Positions 44,639 through 55,747 of a stretch of DNA of 64,000 nucleotides are shown one piece after another (positions within the stretch are counted from its first letter, which is position 1; each line of letters begins with the position of its first letter). The position numbers and the translations under genes were made by a program. The notes under the pieces were generated by a model. The model searched no databases. It was given only the letters and a program-made list of their open reading frames with translations, and was not told the DNA's origin. This DNA is from Stomorhina lunata. Taxonomy: Eukaryota; Arthropoda; Insecta; Diptera; Rhiniidae. Location of the stretch: assembly GCA_933228675.1 (NCBI GenBank), contig OW121743.1, positions 116,444,542 to 116,508,541 of the forward strand. Reading direction: 5' to 3'.

Positions 44639-45197
44639 AAATCTCTAATCATAGTTCATTCATAAAACTTTAGAAGGCCCCTTTAGCCTATTATTTTCCC
44701 CTTCTAGCAAAATATAAATATATTCACATTTACACACAAAAGCGGGTGGCGTAAAATTAAGTCCAGTACAGATTTTCAATGAAATCCAACTAGTTTCTGA
44801 ATGTATTTGTAACTGTAAATCAATTAATATTAAAATATATTAATTGTAAATTATTAACGTAGGCGCTAGTTTGCACTGACCGCACCAACTGTATGAGGGA
44901 GACTTGACCACTTTAAAGGAAATTACATGTTCTACGACTTGAAATATTTATTATTTAACTGTCAGTGTTAGAAAATCTTAACGTTATTTTTGATTTGTTT
45001 ACATACGCATACAATGTTACGACGTCGGGAAAACAAATCTTCCTGTCAATTTGTTTTTACTGTCACTGGTCTAGTGACAGCAGCCACTTGACTTGAAGCA
45101 CTTCATATGCTCCAGTTAAATAAATAGAAATGTGCTAATTGGCAACCTTGAGCAAACTACACGGTATGCAAATTTATTTCTTTATATTCATCAATTG
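44639..45197. other. AT-rich non-coding stretch
   Basis: Nothing recognised. Confidence 0.5.
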
Positions 45198-46488
45198 TTT
45201 TCTAAAAAAAATATGCATTTACTATTTTAGACAAAATTTATCCATAGTGCAAGAAATAATTTATTTTTTGATCAAGTTAGTTTCTACAGATATGTCAGAT
45301 ACTATTATTTTAGAAATTATTAATTTTCAATAGTTATTTCAATCAAAATGGACTGCGAAAAAAAAGTTCGTGAAAATATAATTAAAACTTTTCAAAAAAA
45401 TCCGTCATGGACTTTTAAAAAAATAGCTACAAATTTGAAAGTTGACCCTCGAACGGTTTCTAATGCCATCAGACTGTATAAGGAAAACCTGAGCATTGAA
45501 AGAAAACCTGGATCAGGGAGGAAAAAAGGTCCTACAGATATTGGTAAGGGAAAAGAAGTCGAGCGACTCTTTCGAAGAGCGCCTAACACTTCTTTAAGAA
45601 AAGCAGCTCGTACGGTGAAATGTTCTACGAATTTTGCACATAGAGTCAAAGCTTATGCTGGACTGAAGACATACAAAGTCCAAAAGGTTCCAGATCGCAA
45701 TGCTATAAAGAACTTAGAAGCAAAAAAACGAGCGAAAAAATTGAAGTCTGATTTTATAAAAAATACACCTGTTGTGTGATGGATGATGAAACATACGTAC
45801 TGGCAGACTTTTCTCAACTTCCTGGTCAAAATTCTTATGTTTCTGATAAACGGGGCATTGTTCGGCAAGAGTTTCGCACAAAAAAAACAAACAAAATTCC
45901 CTAAGAAGTTTCTCGTGTGGCAAGCTATTTGCAGTTGTGACAAAAGAAGTAAAGTATTTGTGGCATCTGGCACAATAAACACAGAAATTTATATAAAGGA
46001 GTGCCTACAAAAACGGTTTTTACCCTTTTTAAGAGAGCACAGAGTGACTACATTTTTTGGCCCGATTTGGTATCATGCCATTATGGAAAAAAGGCACTTG
46101 AGTGGTACTCAAAGAATAATGTCATTTTTGTACCACGAGAGGCAAATCCACCTAACTGTCCAGAACTTCGGCCTGTGGAAAGGTATTGGGCTCTGGTAAA
46201 AAAGGAATTGAAGAACACAGGAAAGATTTCCAAGAACATGTCCGATTTTAAGCGCAGGTGGAACACATGCTCCAAAAAGGTATCAGAAGCAACTGTAAAA
46301 TCTTTAATGGGAGGGTTTCCGAAAAAAGTCGATAATTTTGCAAAACCCGAGTACTAAGTAAACATTTTAATGCTAAATAATTTTGTATAATATGTCATTA
46401 TATTTGCGTATTTTGTAGAGTTTTTATATTAAAAGGTTTGATTTTTATTTAAGAAAATCCAACTACAAATTTTATTTAGAGCACTCTA
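45198..46488 (+). mobile_element. DD37E Tc1/mariner element, copy 3 (dead, left end eroded)
   Basis: The left terminus lacks the usual AAGAGTG bases (TTTTCTAAAAAAAAT remains). The right end reads GAGCACTCTA-TA. Start codon and N-terminal HTH are intact (ORF 45348-45779), but one A is lost in a homopolymer at about 45,762 and one T near 46,057, shifting frames. The C-terminal part with the PELRPVERYW motif is open at 46001-46357. Confidence 0.85.
45348..46357 (+). pseudogene. DD37E transposase pseudogene, copy 3
   Basis: Retains the N-terminal MDCEKKVRENIIKTFQKNPS with the full HTH (TFKKIATNLKVDPRTVSNAI). The first catalytic Asp motif MDDET lies after the first frameshift. Useful for defining the family's natural N-terminus. 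Confidence 0.82.
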
Positions 46489-46490
46489 TA

Positions 46491-47301
46491 TATAGTAGAA
46501 GAACTGAAATCTTCTCTAATATTTAATAATACTGAACTTTAGGAAAAACTAATTGTATTTTCAGAGTATGGTCAAAGATAACATGGTGACCAACATTCGC
46601 CCATTGTACTACAACAGCTCCCTAAGTCTAACTGACTCATCATTTAATACACTAGATTAGCTGGTACTAAGCGTGATTCACAGACTTGTCATTCATTTTA
46701 CTCTTTTAAGTAGTAGAAAGATTCCTTCGCCAGATGCTTATGTAAAGCCTTAAACTCAGCTTCTCTCCAGTTACACATCTAAGGGCTTTGAATAGCGCCT
46801 GAACGCAATTTCAATGTCTCCAAGATTAGTTCTACTGGCGGATTTCTGTACTTCATAGTAAATATAACAACTTTGATTACTTTAGCTTTATTGGATATCA
46901 AAAAAGACCGCCTACTTTAGCACAGTACGAAAGGTCTTCTGAAGATTGCTTAGTTTGTATCCCATACTCTTTAACGACCAGTAAACCTTTTATATATCTC
47001 TGCATACTCTGAGTGAGTATTCTAACTATTAATATATTAAACAGCAGATTCTATTCAATATTTTCTCTAAGATACCTGTTAATGTGTCTTTCCAGAGCCT
47101 TCAAGAGAAACGAAGAAATTGGCTGGTAGGTCTGAAATCTTTCGTATTTTTTCGCTTTGGAAAAAAGCTATTTTGCTCATCCTTCATATTTTGGAATTTT
47201 GTATTTGCCAAAACTTTTTTTCTTAATATATGTCCACAGAAAGTCTATAACTATAGTTGTCAGGGAAGCAAATAACCGGGAACTGTTGAAGTGATATGTT
47301 G
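46491..47301. other. Unassigned, probably degraded repeat
   Basis: No sustained frame. Composition at 46,700-46,900 is less AT-rich and may derive from an old retroelement, but no motif is recognised. Confidence 0.35.
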
Positions 47302-47303
47302 TA

Positions 47304-47443
47304 CAAAGTGGGCAAATTTAAGATATGAAAGTAAATTGGCTGTTGCAGAATTTTAACTATGAAATGCTACACTCTTAAACAACGATTTTTAATTATAAAA
47401 ATTGAAAGAACGCATTTTTCAACAAAATCTTCTATAGTATGAC
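47304..47443 (+). pseudogene. Mariner-like N-terminal fragment
   Basis: Left end ACAAAGTGGGCAAATTTAAG, then MKCYTLKQRFLIIKI in the position of the HTH of DD41D-type elements. It parallels the element at 54661-55240. Truncated after about 140 bp. Confidence 0.5.
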
Positions 47444-47446
47444 TTA

Positions 47447-47575
47447 TGTGGGGTTTATATAAGTCAAGCGGCAGACGATTGTGTGAAATTTACATGTATT
47501 TTTTTATTGTAACAAAAACAAAATACATGCAAATTTCACTCAATCGTCAGCCGCTTTAGTTATATAAACCCCACA
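47447..47575. mobile_element. 129-bp foldback (hairpin) element with TTA duplications
   Basis: Two long arms, starting TGTGGGGTTTATATAA and ending with its complement, are inverted repeats with few mismatches over about 55 bp, separated by a short AT loop. TTA occurs directly at both borders (47444-47446 and 47576-47578), as produced by PIF/Harbinger-type transposition. Transcribed, it would form a near-perfect hairpin RNA. Confidence 0.75.
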
Positions 47576-47594
47576 TTACTTACTTAAATTGCCT

Positions 47595-47990
47595 ATATTT
47601 ACAACCTGTTAGGGTCAGAGGCCGATCATGTTTTAGAAGTGCATATTCTCCAATTTCGTAAGCCAAGCTTAAAAGATGTTTCTTCTCTTGGTCTTTCCAT
47701 CGAAGTATCGGACGTCCTCTTCCAGCATTAGAGGAGGGCCATTTTGATCCTTATTTAAGCTTTTTCATGGCAATTGTTGTTTTCAAAAGTGGGTTACCAG
47801 CCCGACTTCCTAACCCATATTTTTATAGTTCTTATGGAAGAATGCTCACTTTATTAACGGGTGTTAACGTAGTTCCCCTATTAATACTAGAGGATGTCAA
47901 AGTCGACAGTTGAGATGAAGGATAACTAAGATAAGTCTGGGCTTACCAAGTTTAGACAAATTAGAACCGCTGCTTGGTATCCAACATCCT
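47595..47990 (-). mobile_element. LINE 3' region fragment (inverted relative of 54240-54615)
   Basis: The minus strand reads GRGRPILRWKDQEKKHLLSL and, further, LLKHDRPLTLTG, the degenerate C-terminal tail typical of RTE-type ORFs. The 47,910-47,990 part is the inverted counterpart of 54,240-54,310 (GTAAGCCCAGACTTATCTT). Confidence 0.6.
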
Positions 47991-48244
47991 CTTCATCACA
48001 TAGTATGACGTGGGTCTTAAAAGCCCCCAAATAGTCCTCAAAAAACATTAAATCCAAAGAATGTGACCAGGTGACGTCGAAAATGGGCAAGGAAAAGCCT
48101 TCACTATGGATTTTCTTCGCTACCAAACCATGATTATATATATGTTTTGGTACTATAATTTGCATCAGTGATCTTTGGTAATTGTAAAAAAAATTTCCCT
48201 GACTCGTGATTTCTTTATTTGGCGATTACAATTAACGGTCTTGT

Positions 48245-48458
48245 TCTTATGATATTTCATTATAAATTCCCATGTGGATTTTAAATGTCGGGTCCTACAG
48301 CAAGGTAAATTGTCTAATCCGTTCGAAGTTACTACTGGAGTAAGACAAGGATGTATCTTGTCACCTATACTTTTTATCCTAGTCATCGACAACATAATTC
48401 GCACGGCTCTGAATGGTAGACACGGTATCCAATGAACACCCTTTAAACAACTCAAGTA
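48245..48458 (+). pseudogene. RTE-like LINE, reverse-transcriptase fragment before the insertion
   Basis: Reads SNPFEVTTGVRQGCILSPIL then FILVIDNIIR, the RT motif 4-5 region of RTE-clade elements. The frame has a stop before TPFKQLK. Interrupted at TA 48457-48458 by the transposon that follows and resumed at 49757. Confidence 0.75.
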
Positions 48459-49756
48459 CAGGGTGGCCCAGAAAGACCGAAGTGGTGTGAATTGCTTATA
48501 ACTTTTAATTTAAGAGATATTTTTTTAATTTTTTTAAATACATTAAATTTATGGGGAATATTTTTGGATTAGTTATTAAAAATGATATCCCGCAAGTGGT
48601 GGCCATATTCTGCTTCGCACAAATGTGCTCTTTCCAACACATTTTCCATGACCTTTCGCAAAACTTCCGGTGGTATGTTGTTAATTTCTTCTCGAATATT
48701 GGTTTTTAACTCCTCAATAGTCCTAGGCTTATTAACATAAACTTTTCCTTTTAAATAGCCCCAAAGAAAACAGTCTGGAGCGGTTAAATCCGGGGACCGC
48801 GGAGGCCAATTAAAATTGCTGTTACGAGAAATTATTCTTTCACCAAAGATGTCGCGTAAAAGAATCATTGTGGCCCTCGCAGTGTGCGCTGTGGCTCCAT
48901 CCTGTTGGAACCATATTTGCGGATGATTTTCCACGGCTGGCCTTACAAAATTTTGCAACATGGCCCGATATCGATCACCATTGACGGAAATGGCGACACC
49001 TTGTTCATTTTCAAAAAAAAATGGGCCAATGATCCTTTCTGAAAAAACACCGCACCAAACGGTACACTTGACTGGGTGCAATTGTCGTTGATGAAGTACT
49101 CTCGGGTTTTCCGTAGCCCATATCCTACAGTTTTGCTTGTTAACGAACCCATTTAATTGAAAATGGGCTTCGTCACTCATTATTAAGTTATGAATAAAAT
49201 TTGGATTCTCTTGTGCTTTTTGCTGGAAATAAATTGCATAGTCAAGTCGTTGCTGGTAATCTGTTGGTTTCAATTCTTGGACAAGTTGAATTTTGTATGG
49301 AAACAATCCTATGGTGTGCAAAATTCGCTGCAGCGACGTTCTTGAGAGGCCCAGTTGTGACGAACGTCTCCTGGTTGATGTTTCTGGATCCTCCCGAATA
49401 CTCTCCTGTACCACTTGAATATTGTCAGCCGTGTGTACAGTTCGGTGTCTGCCGGGACCAGGAAGGTTCCTTACTGCTCCTTGTTCTCGAAAATTTGCAA
49501 CCAGACGATTTATTGTTGACTGAGAGGGTGCAACCCGCACATTAAATTGACGACGGTATGCACGCTGAGTCAACACAATGGACCGTTGATTTGAAAAGTA
49601 AATTTCAACAATTTGGGCACGTTGTTCAATTGTGTATTGCTCCATTATAAATTATCCAAGTCTTCTTTACAAAATACTGAAAAGAAAAGAAAAAAAAAAT
49701 TATAATAAAAAAGTTATAAGGAATTCACACCACTTCGGTCTTTCTGGGCCACCCTG
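48459..49756 (-). mobile_element. Apparently intact DD41D mariner-like transposon
   Basis: Terminal inverted repeats starting CAGGGTGGCCCAGAAAGACC are identical over 35 bp, flanked by TA at 48457-48458 and 49757-49758. The 1,298-bp element holds a single uninterrupted transposase ORF on the minus strand and splits an older RTE LINE. Identical ends, an intact gene and a clean target duplication point to a recent insertion. Confidence 0.95.
48569..49645 (-). CDS. DD41D mariner-like transposase (358 aa), full length
   Basis: Complete ORF from Met 49645 to the stop at 48569. The N-terminal about 110 residues form the paired-type helix-turn-helix region (MEQYTIEQRAQIVEIYFSNQ, then PSQSTINRLVANFREQGAVR, and SRTSLQRIL). 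The catalytic core has D158 (MSDEAHFQLNG), D249 (WFQQDGATAHT) and D291 (LTAPDCFLWGY), 41 residues between the last two. VNKQNCRIWATENPR and VNGDRYRAML are conserved in rosa-like insect transposases. Cut-and-paste activity at TA targets is the family function, and all visible motifs are intact. This is the best candidate in the window for an active transposase. Its relation to the 26.6- and 42.7-kb family is clear but distant. Confidence 0.95.
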   Translation of the reverse strand: MEQYTIEQRAQIVEIYFSNQRSIVLTQRAYRRQFNVRVAPSQSTINRLVANFREQGAVRNLPGPGRHRTVHTADNIQVVQESIREDPETSTRRRSSQLGLSRTSLQRILHTIGLFPYKIQLVQELKPTDYQQRLDYAIYFQQKAQENPNFIHNLIMSDEAHFQLNGFVNKQNCRIWATENPRVLHQRQLHPVKCTVWCGVFSERIIGPFFFENEQGVAISVNGDRYRAMLQNFVRPAVENHPQIWFQQDGATAHTARATMILLRDIFGERIISRNSNFNWPPRSPDLTAPDCFLWGYLKGKVYVNKPRTIEELKTNIREEINNIPPEVLRKVMENVLERAHLCEAEYGHHLRDIIFNN

Positions 49757-50516
49757 TACTTGGAATAATTTGATGACGTATTCTTCTTAACCAAAGTTCA
49801 GGTCACCTTCAAGAAAACACTAACGCTATCACTGTTGAATTTTGGGCAGCTGCCCTGGAAATTAATATTTCCAAAACAAAAATTATGCCTGGAGGCTGTG
49901 GCGCAAAACCGTTGACACACATCAATGTGGATAACGAGGTTACTGGTAGTTTGGTATCTACAAAAGATGGCGCAGACAAGGATATTAATAAGGCAAAATC
50001 TGCATTCGGCATTCTCCAAGCTATTTGTAAATCTCTTCAAATATCAATAAGTTACGACTCGAATGTTACGAATATACAACTCGAATGTCAAGTCCATCTT
50101 GTATTACGATTGCGAAACTTGGAAACGCAAAATGTGCCTACAAACCTTTGCCAACAAATGCTTACATTAAGGATTTGCCGTTAGCATTTGTTGTTAGCAT
50201 TTGCCCTTAGCATTTTGTTGTTTTTGTTATATAGTGGCCGAATCGCATAAAAAATGAAACGCTACAAACCAAATCCCTGCTTCTATGTCAACGGAAATGG
50301 CAGTGTATAGGCTACACGCTTCGAAGGCCAAATACCAACATTCGTTGGAATCCACAGGGAAGCGGCCGTCGTGTTGGTGCACCTGCTAGAACGTGAGAAG
50401 GTCAATTGATGTGGAGTTGCAAGTAGCAAACTATTCATGGTATGCCTAACATCTCGCAATAGAGTTCGATATAGAGGACCTATGCTCCACTGGGAGTCAG
50501 GAATAACATAGGAATT
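49757..50516 (+). pseudogene. RTE-like LINE, remainder of RT and C-terminus
   Basis: After the insertion the frame-shifted ORF reads EFWAAALEINISKTKIMPGG, then SLVSTKDGADKDINKAKSAF, and near 50,290-50,400 a degenerate W-x-WIG/NPQGSGRRVGAPAR region. It ends with the family tail CTATGCTCCACTGGGAGTCA. Several stops and frameshifts are present. Confidence 0.72.
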
Positions 50517-50657
50517 AGAATAAATTCCACTATTTCTACTTAACATCTGGGTCAATTTATAAGCCAATTTATTCCTAACCTGAAATTTTCCCACCCTATA
50601 TGAAATTTTTTTTTATTATAAATGAACGGAAAGAAATTTTTTATTATTCATACTATA

Positions 50658-51935
50658 AAGAGTGCTCTAAATAAAATTTGTAGTTGGATTTTCTTAAATA
50701 AAAATCAAACCTTTTAATATAAAAACTCTACAAAATACGCAAATATAATGACATATTATACAAAATCATTTAGCATTAAAATGTTTACTTAGTACTCGGG
50801 TTTTGCAAAATTATCGACTTTTTTCGGAAACCCTCCCATTAAAGATTTTACAGTTGCTTCTGATACCTTTTTGGAGCATGTGTTCCACCTGCGCTTAAAA
50901 TCGGACATGTTCTTGGAAAACTTTCCTGTGTTCTTCAATTCCTTTTTTACCAGAGCCCAATACCTTTCCACGGGCCGAAGTTCTGGACAATTAGGTGGAT
51001 TTGCCTTTCGTGGTACAAAAATGACATTATTCTTTGAGTACCACTCAAGTGCCTTTTTTCCATAATGGCATGATGCCAAATCGGGCCAAAAAAATGTAGT
51101 CACTCTGTGCTCTCTTAAAAAGGGTAAAAACCGTTTTTGTAGGCACTCCTTTATATAAATTTCTGTGTTTATTGTGCCAGATGCCACAAATATTATACTT
51201 TACTTCTTTTGCCACAACTGCAAATAGCTTGCCACACGAGAAACTTCTTAGGGAATTTTGCTTATTTTTTTGTGCGAAACTCTTGCCGAACATTGCCCCG
51301 TTTATCAGCAACATAAAAATCTTGACCAGGAAGTTGAGAAAAGTCTGCCAGTACGTATGTTTCATCATCCATCATACAACAGGTGTATTTTTTTATAAAA
51401 TCAGACTTCAATTTTTTCGCTCGTTTTTTTGCTTCTAAGTTCTTTATAGCATTGCGATCTGGAACCTTTTGGACTTTGTATGTCTTCAGTCCAGCATAAG
51501 CTTTGACTCTATGTGCAAAATGTGCTTTTCTTAAAGAAGTGTTAGGCGCTCTTCGAAAGAGTTGCTCGACTTCTTTTGCCTTACCAATATCTGTAGGACC
51601 TTTTTTCCTACCTGATCCAGGTTTTCTTTCAATGCTCAGGTTTTCCTTATACCGTCTGATGGCATTAGAAACCGTTCGAGGGTCAACTTTCAAATTTTTA
51701 GCTATTTTTTTAAAAGTCCATGACGGATTTTTTTGAAAAGTTTTAATTATATTTTCACGAACTTTTTTTTCGCAGTCCATTTTGATTGAAATAACTATTG
51801 AAAATTAATAATTTCTAAAATAATAGTATCTGACATATCTGTAGAAACTAACTTGATCAAAAAATAAATTATTTCTTGCACTGTGGATAAATTTTGTCTA
51901 AAATAGTAAATGCATATTTTTTTTAGAACACTCTT
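50658..51935 (-). mobile_element. DD37E Tc1/mariner element, copy 4 (dead)
   Basis: TIRs AAGAGTGCTCTAA and TTTAGAACACTCTT are flanked by TA (50656-50657 and 51936-51937). Intact N-terminus, but a small in-frame deletion (about 8 codons), a CAA-to-TAA stop and a 5-bp insertion inactivate it. Confidence 0.88.
50789..51780 (-). pseudogene. DD37E transposase pseudogene, copy 4
   Basis: From Met 51780 the frame runs 172 codons to a stop at 51262, including MDCEKKV, the HTH, GRKKGPTDIGKAKEVEQLF and MDDETY. It lacks about eight residues where the other copies read ARTVKCSTN. Beyond the stop, a 5-bp insertion near 51,190 shifts the frame. The last 132 codons contain FWPDLASCHYG and PELRPVERYW. Confidence 0.85.
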
Positions 51936-51937
51936 TA

Positions 51938-53590
51938 TTACAACTAAATCTTTACAACTTCAGAAATAAATTTATTAGTAAATAATTAATCACAATTTCT
52001 ATAAATAAACTCTTGTACAAAATAATTTCACACAGAATTTTATCAAAATATTCGTCATCAAACCTTGACTTAATTATATTATTTTATCGAATATAAATTT
52101 TGTAAGCTTCTAATTCGATTACGAAAATAGTCATTTTCATGTTGATGTGTCTATTTGAGAAAAGAAACAAACTTAATAATTTTATGTGCACATTAAAAAT
52201 GAATAAACGTTAAATAGAAATAAAAAAATTTCTAAAAATGCAAATCAAAGTGTCTTAGAAACTTTGAAATTGTCGTTACGCATGCGCAATTTCAATTCCC
52301 ACGCAGCAGACCAAACACACAAATAGCAAATATTGTAGATAGACGAAAAGACGGACATACATTATATCTATGCCGGTTGTTGAATGAATTTTGAACGAGC
52401 ACTGGAACATGACTGTGTGTCAGTATGAACAAACAGCAGCTACACAAAACAAAAAAAATCTATAACGATCGTAAAAAATAACTCAAACTAAAATAATGGA
52501 CATCATGGCCAAAAGCCTATGTCAGAGACATTACGACAGACAGACGGATGAAATAAATTGTTACAATGAACATGTAACCACAACAACAATATCAACTGAA
52601 AACCAACAAAAAAAATCATTAATGAATAATCAATATTTTCAAAAACAACAATAATAAATTTAAATAAACTTTTTTCTCTCTTCTTAAATAGAGTAATTGC
52701 AATAAGTCCAAGTTTAAAAGTTTGTCCGTCTGTCAGTCCGTCTATCCATCCATCCATCCATCTAAAAGGTACGTGTTTAATGTTTTTATTTTTATTTACT
52801 TCAATCTTATAATGACGTCACTTTTCTTTGGAGCTCCAACAACTCAACTTGATCAAAGATGACTACCATATCTTTAGGCTGCGCGACGTTGCGCCGTCAG
52901 CAGTGATTCAAACTCAAGCTCAAACATTGTCATTTGTTGCTATTTATTGTCTCTGTCGTCTGCAGTCCGGGGTTGACTTTTGTCAAACTGGAGGTGATAC
53001 AATAATAATATTTTATTGTACGAACATTTATTTTATTTATGTTGCTAGTATTTCATGTTCTTTTTTTTCAATTTTATTAAATCTTATTAATTTTTTTTGT
53101 ACTTGAAAAATTTTCAGTTTTTTTTTTTTTTTTTGATCACGAATGCACATTTTGCCAAAAACAAATGACGACATTTTAAATAAATTTGTGACCAAAAAGA
53201 CATTAACAAATAAATATAATTAAGGATTTTTGGAACAACTCACCACTAGCCATCTGTTCAGATTTTTAGATTTTAAGTCCTTTTTCCTATAGAAAATATT
53301 TGAATTTTGGTTTAAATTTATTGTATTTTAATGAAAACTGTATTTTCTTCGTGGTCTAAGTCTCCAAAGTAGACTTAAATGTGTGATCTCTGATGTTTGT
53401 ATATCATCTGACCTTGAGTGATAATGATATCATATGTTTTTTATTCAGGTTTTCGTACGTAGAATCAAATATCTCTAGTCTTCTTTTAGTTTAGCTCTAA
53501 AAAGTTAGAGTTTCGTCAAAACATCGAACTCGGAGAGTACTATTTATATTTCGAGAACTGGTAACCCTAACAATTTGCTCTCTTTAGATA
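51938..53590. other. Non-coding, low-repeat region
   Basis: No gene is recognised. Contains a CCAT microsatellite at about 52,745-52,765, a TGACGTCA palindrome near 52,814 (a CRE-like site), a comparatively GC-richer stretch at 52,870-53,000, and poly-T near 53,120. It may be conserved non-coding sequence, but this cannot be told from one genome. Confidence 0.45.
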
Positions 53591-53599
53591 CTCCATAAC

Positions 53600-54140
53600 T
53601 TATTAAACGCTTAAGAAGAGCCTCAAGTCAAGTTGTGCTCTTCAAAAGACGTGTATTGAATCGTGACAGGTGACGAATCATGGATATATACCTATAAGCC
53701 GGAAACAAAAAGCAGTCGACCCTGTAGGTCCTCCAAGAGAAGCAAAATCCAACAAAATGTTGTTTGTGGAAGAAGTACAGCGAAGCAGATAGTCGCTGTT
53801 TCTTCGACCGAATAGGGTTTTTTCTATGTGGTATACGGTTATTTTTTAAAAAAAGACTTCAGAGAAATTCGTACATATAACCCCCAAAGGCAAATTATTC
53901 TCCATTTTGACAATGCCTCGCATTATATATCTCATTAAACAAGTGTATTTTAGAAGTCAAAATAATGACACATCCTCCGTACATTTCTGACTTACTCCCG
54001 AATATCAACTATCTGCTTAGTCACAGACTTAAGACAGCCGAAAAAGCATTCAAAAACCATGTTTAGAGGTGTCTCAAGAGGAATATAAAAACTGTTAATG
54101 GTTTGAACGAATGAAAAAGTGAATATTTTGAAAACCAATA
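53600..54140 (+). pseudogene. Mariner (DD34D) remnant
   Basis: Shifting frames give VTGDESWIYTYKPETKSS, then LHFDNASHYISH and a damaged PPYxSDL region, then KNHVxRCLKRNIKTVNGLNE. These are the VTGDE, DNAxxH and C-terminal regions of mariner transposases. There are many stops. Old and inactive. Confidence 0.65.
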
Positions 54141-54239
54141 AAGCCATTTTTATTTTCAAATATTTGTTATTAGTTGCTATTTCCTATACTTAAATAGTAG
54201 CCTTCGCATGTGGTAAAAAAAATTACCGAAACCTATGTA

Positions 54240-54615
54240 GGGGATGTTAGATACCAAGCAACGGTTCTGATTGGTCTTAATTTGGTAAGCCCAGACTTAT
54301 CTTGGTCTATCCCTCATTTCAGCTGTGGATACTGACCTCCTCGTGGTATCACCTAGTTAGATACCTTAACACCCATAAAAAAAAATGAGCTAACAAGGGC
54401 CGCGAGTTTTTCCATAAAAAATATTGGTAAGTACGTCGGGCTAGTAACCCTCACAAATGACCTTAATGTAAGAAGAGGCCGTCCGAAACTTCGATGGAAA
54501 TACCAAGTAGAAGAAAATCTTTTAAAGCTTGGCCTACAAAATTGTAGGATAGCGCAAAATATCGAAGTGCATGGAATTCTAAAACATGCTCAGCCATAAC
54601 AGGTTCTAAATATAT
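54240..54615 (+). mobile_element. LINE 3' region fragment
   Basis: Contains RGRPKLRWKYQVEENLLKLG and QNCRIAQNIEVHGILKHAQP, a C-terminal tail typical of RTE-type LINE ORFs. Inverted homologue at 47595-47990. Confidence 0.6.
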
Positions 54616-54660
54616 CACTTCTAAGTAAGTTAATAAGATGCTAATTTTCAAATTTTTATA

Positions 54661-55240
54661 CAGGGTGGGCAAATTGACAAGAATTGAGCTTATGTCATTA
54701 ATTTTGTAAAAAGCTGCAAAATTTTAACCATGGAATGCTACACTCTTGAGAAAAGAATTGTAATGATCAAAATTGTAAAAATGTTCCTTTTCGTAATCAG
54801 GCTCATTCTGAGACCGCTTTGAATAATTTAATCGCTCAATTTGAGGATCAGGGTACTATTGCTAACGATAGACCAAAACAGTGATGCAAAGGGTTGAACA
54901 CAAACATTTTTTCAAACATTAAAGCCTTACGACCATGGTTTGCGTCGACCGTTATTGATTTGGCTGTTCTAAAAACTGAACGAAAACATAACCTTTTTTA
55001 ACAAAATCATCTTTAGGGCTCATTTACAATTAATAACCAAGGAAACGTCGTTAACGTAAGTTCTCTGCATTGACGAGTTAAGCAAAGTTTTAATGCAAAC
55101 TGTGTTTCAATATTTTGTGAAAAGAGCGCTAGAGATGGACGTTTTCCCGAAGTCATATTTCCACTTAAGATTGATATTAATAAAAGAAAAATGTGTTTTA
55201 AGGCAATTTGCTTTATAACCTCAAATTTGCCCATTTTTTA
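54661..55240 (+). mobile_element. Internally deleted mariner-like element
   Basis: Left end CAGGGTGGGCAAATTGACAA after TA, and right end with CAAATTTGCCCA inverted. N-terminal remnant MECYTLEKRIVMIKI and a LIAQFEDQGTIAN segment, then a jump to the C-terminal SARDGRFPEVIFPLKI. The catalytic core is missing. Confidence 0.6.
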
Positions 55241-55747
55241 TAAATAAAATACGTGTGTATACCAAATATTAGAGGGTATCAATCTAGGATTATTATTTGG
55301 AAGAAGATAAGGCTAATTAAACCAGGTGCATGAAGGCTTAAGCTGTGTTATATTGTAGGAAAGTAAAATGTATATAATATACATACATATAACCTCAATC
55401 GAATAAATTGTGAGGAAAAATATATTCGAATCAATCGTATATGATCCATTTTATTTTATTTTAATTCCTACTTTAACTTCGGGATGATCAAAATTTGATA
55501 TGAAATTTAACCTATGGCCAAGATTAATAAAAAAATCGAGTTTAGCTAGATATGATAACTACTTCACTGCAAATAACGTGTGAGTCATCTATCGGCTTAA
55601 ATTTGAACTACCTGTTACTTCGAGTCTCCTGTAAATCAGTAATTTATCTCCGCAGAACGAAATTAATCGTTGGAATTAATTGGAAATTTATTTCATACCA
55701 CAATCGACTTATTGCATTAAACAGTTAATGGAAGTTAAATAAGCCCA
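55241..55747. other. AT-rich non-coding stretch
   Basis: Nothing recognised. Confidence 0.5.
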
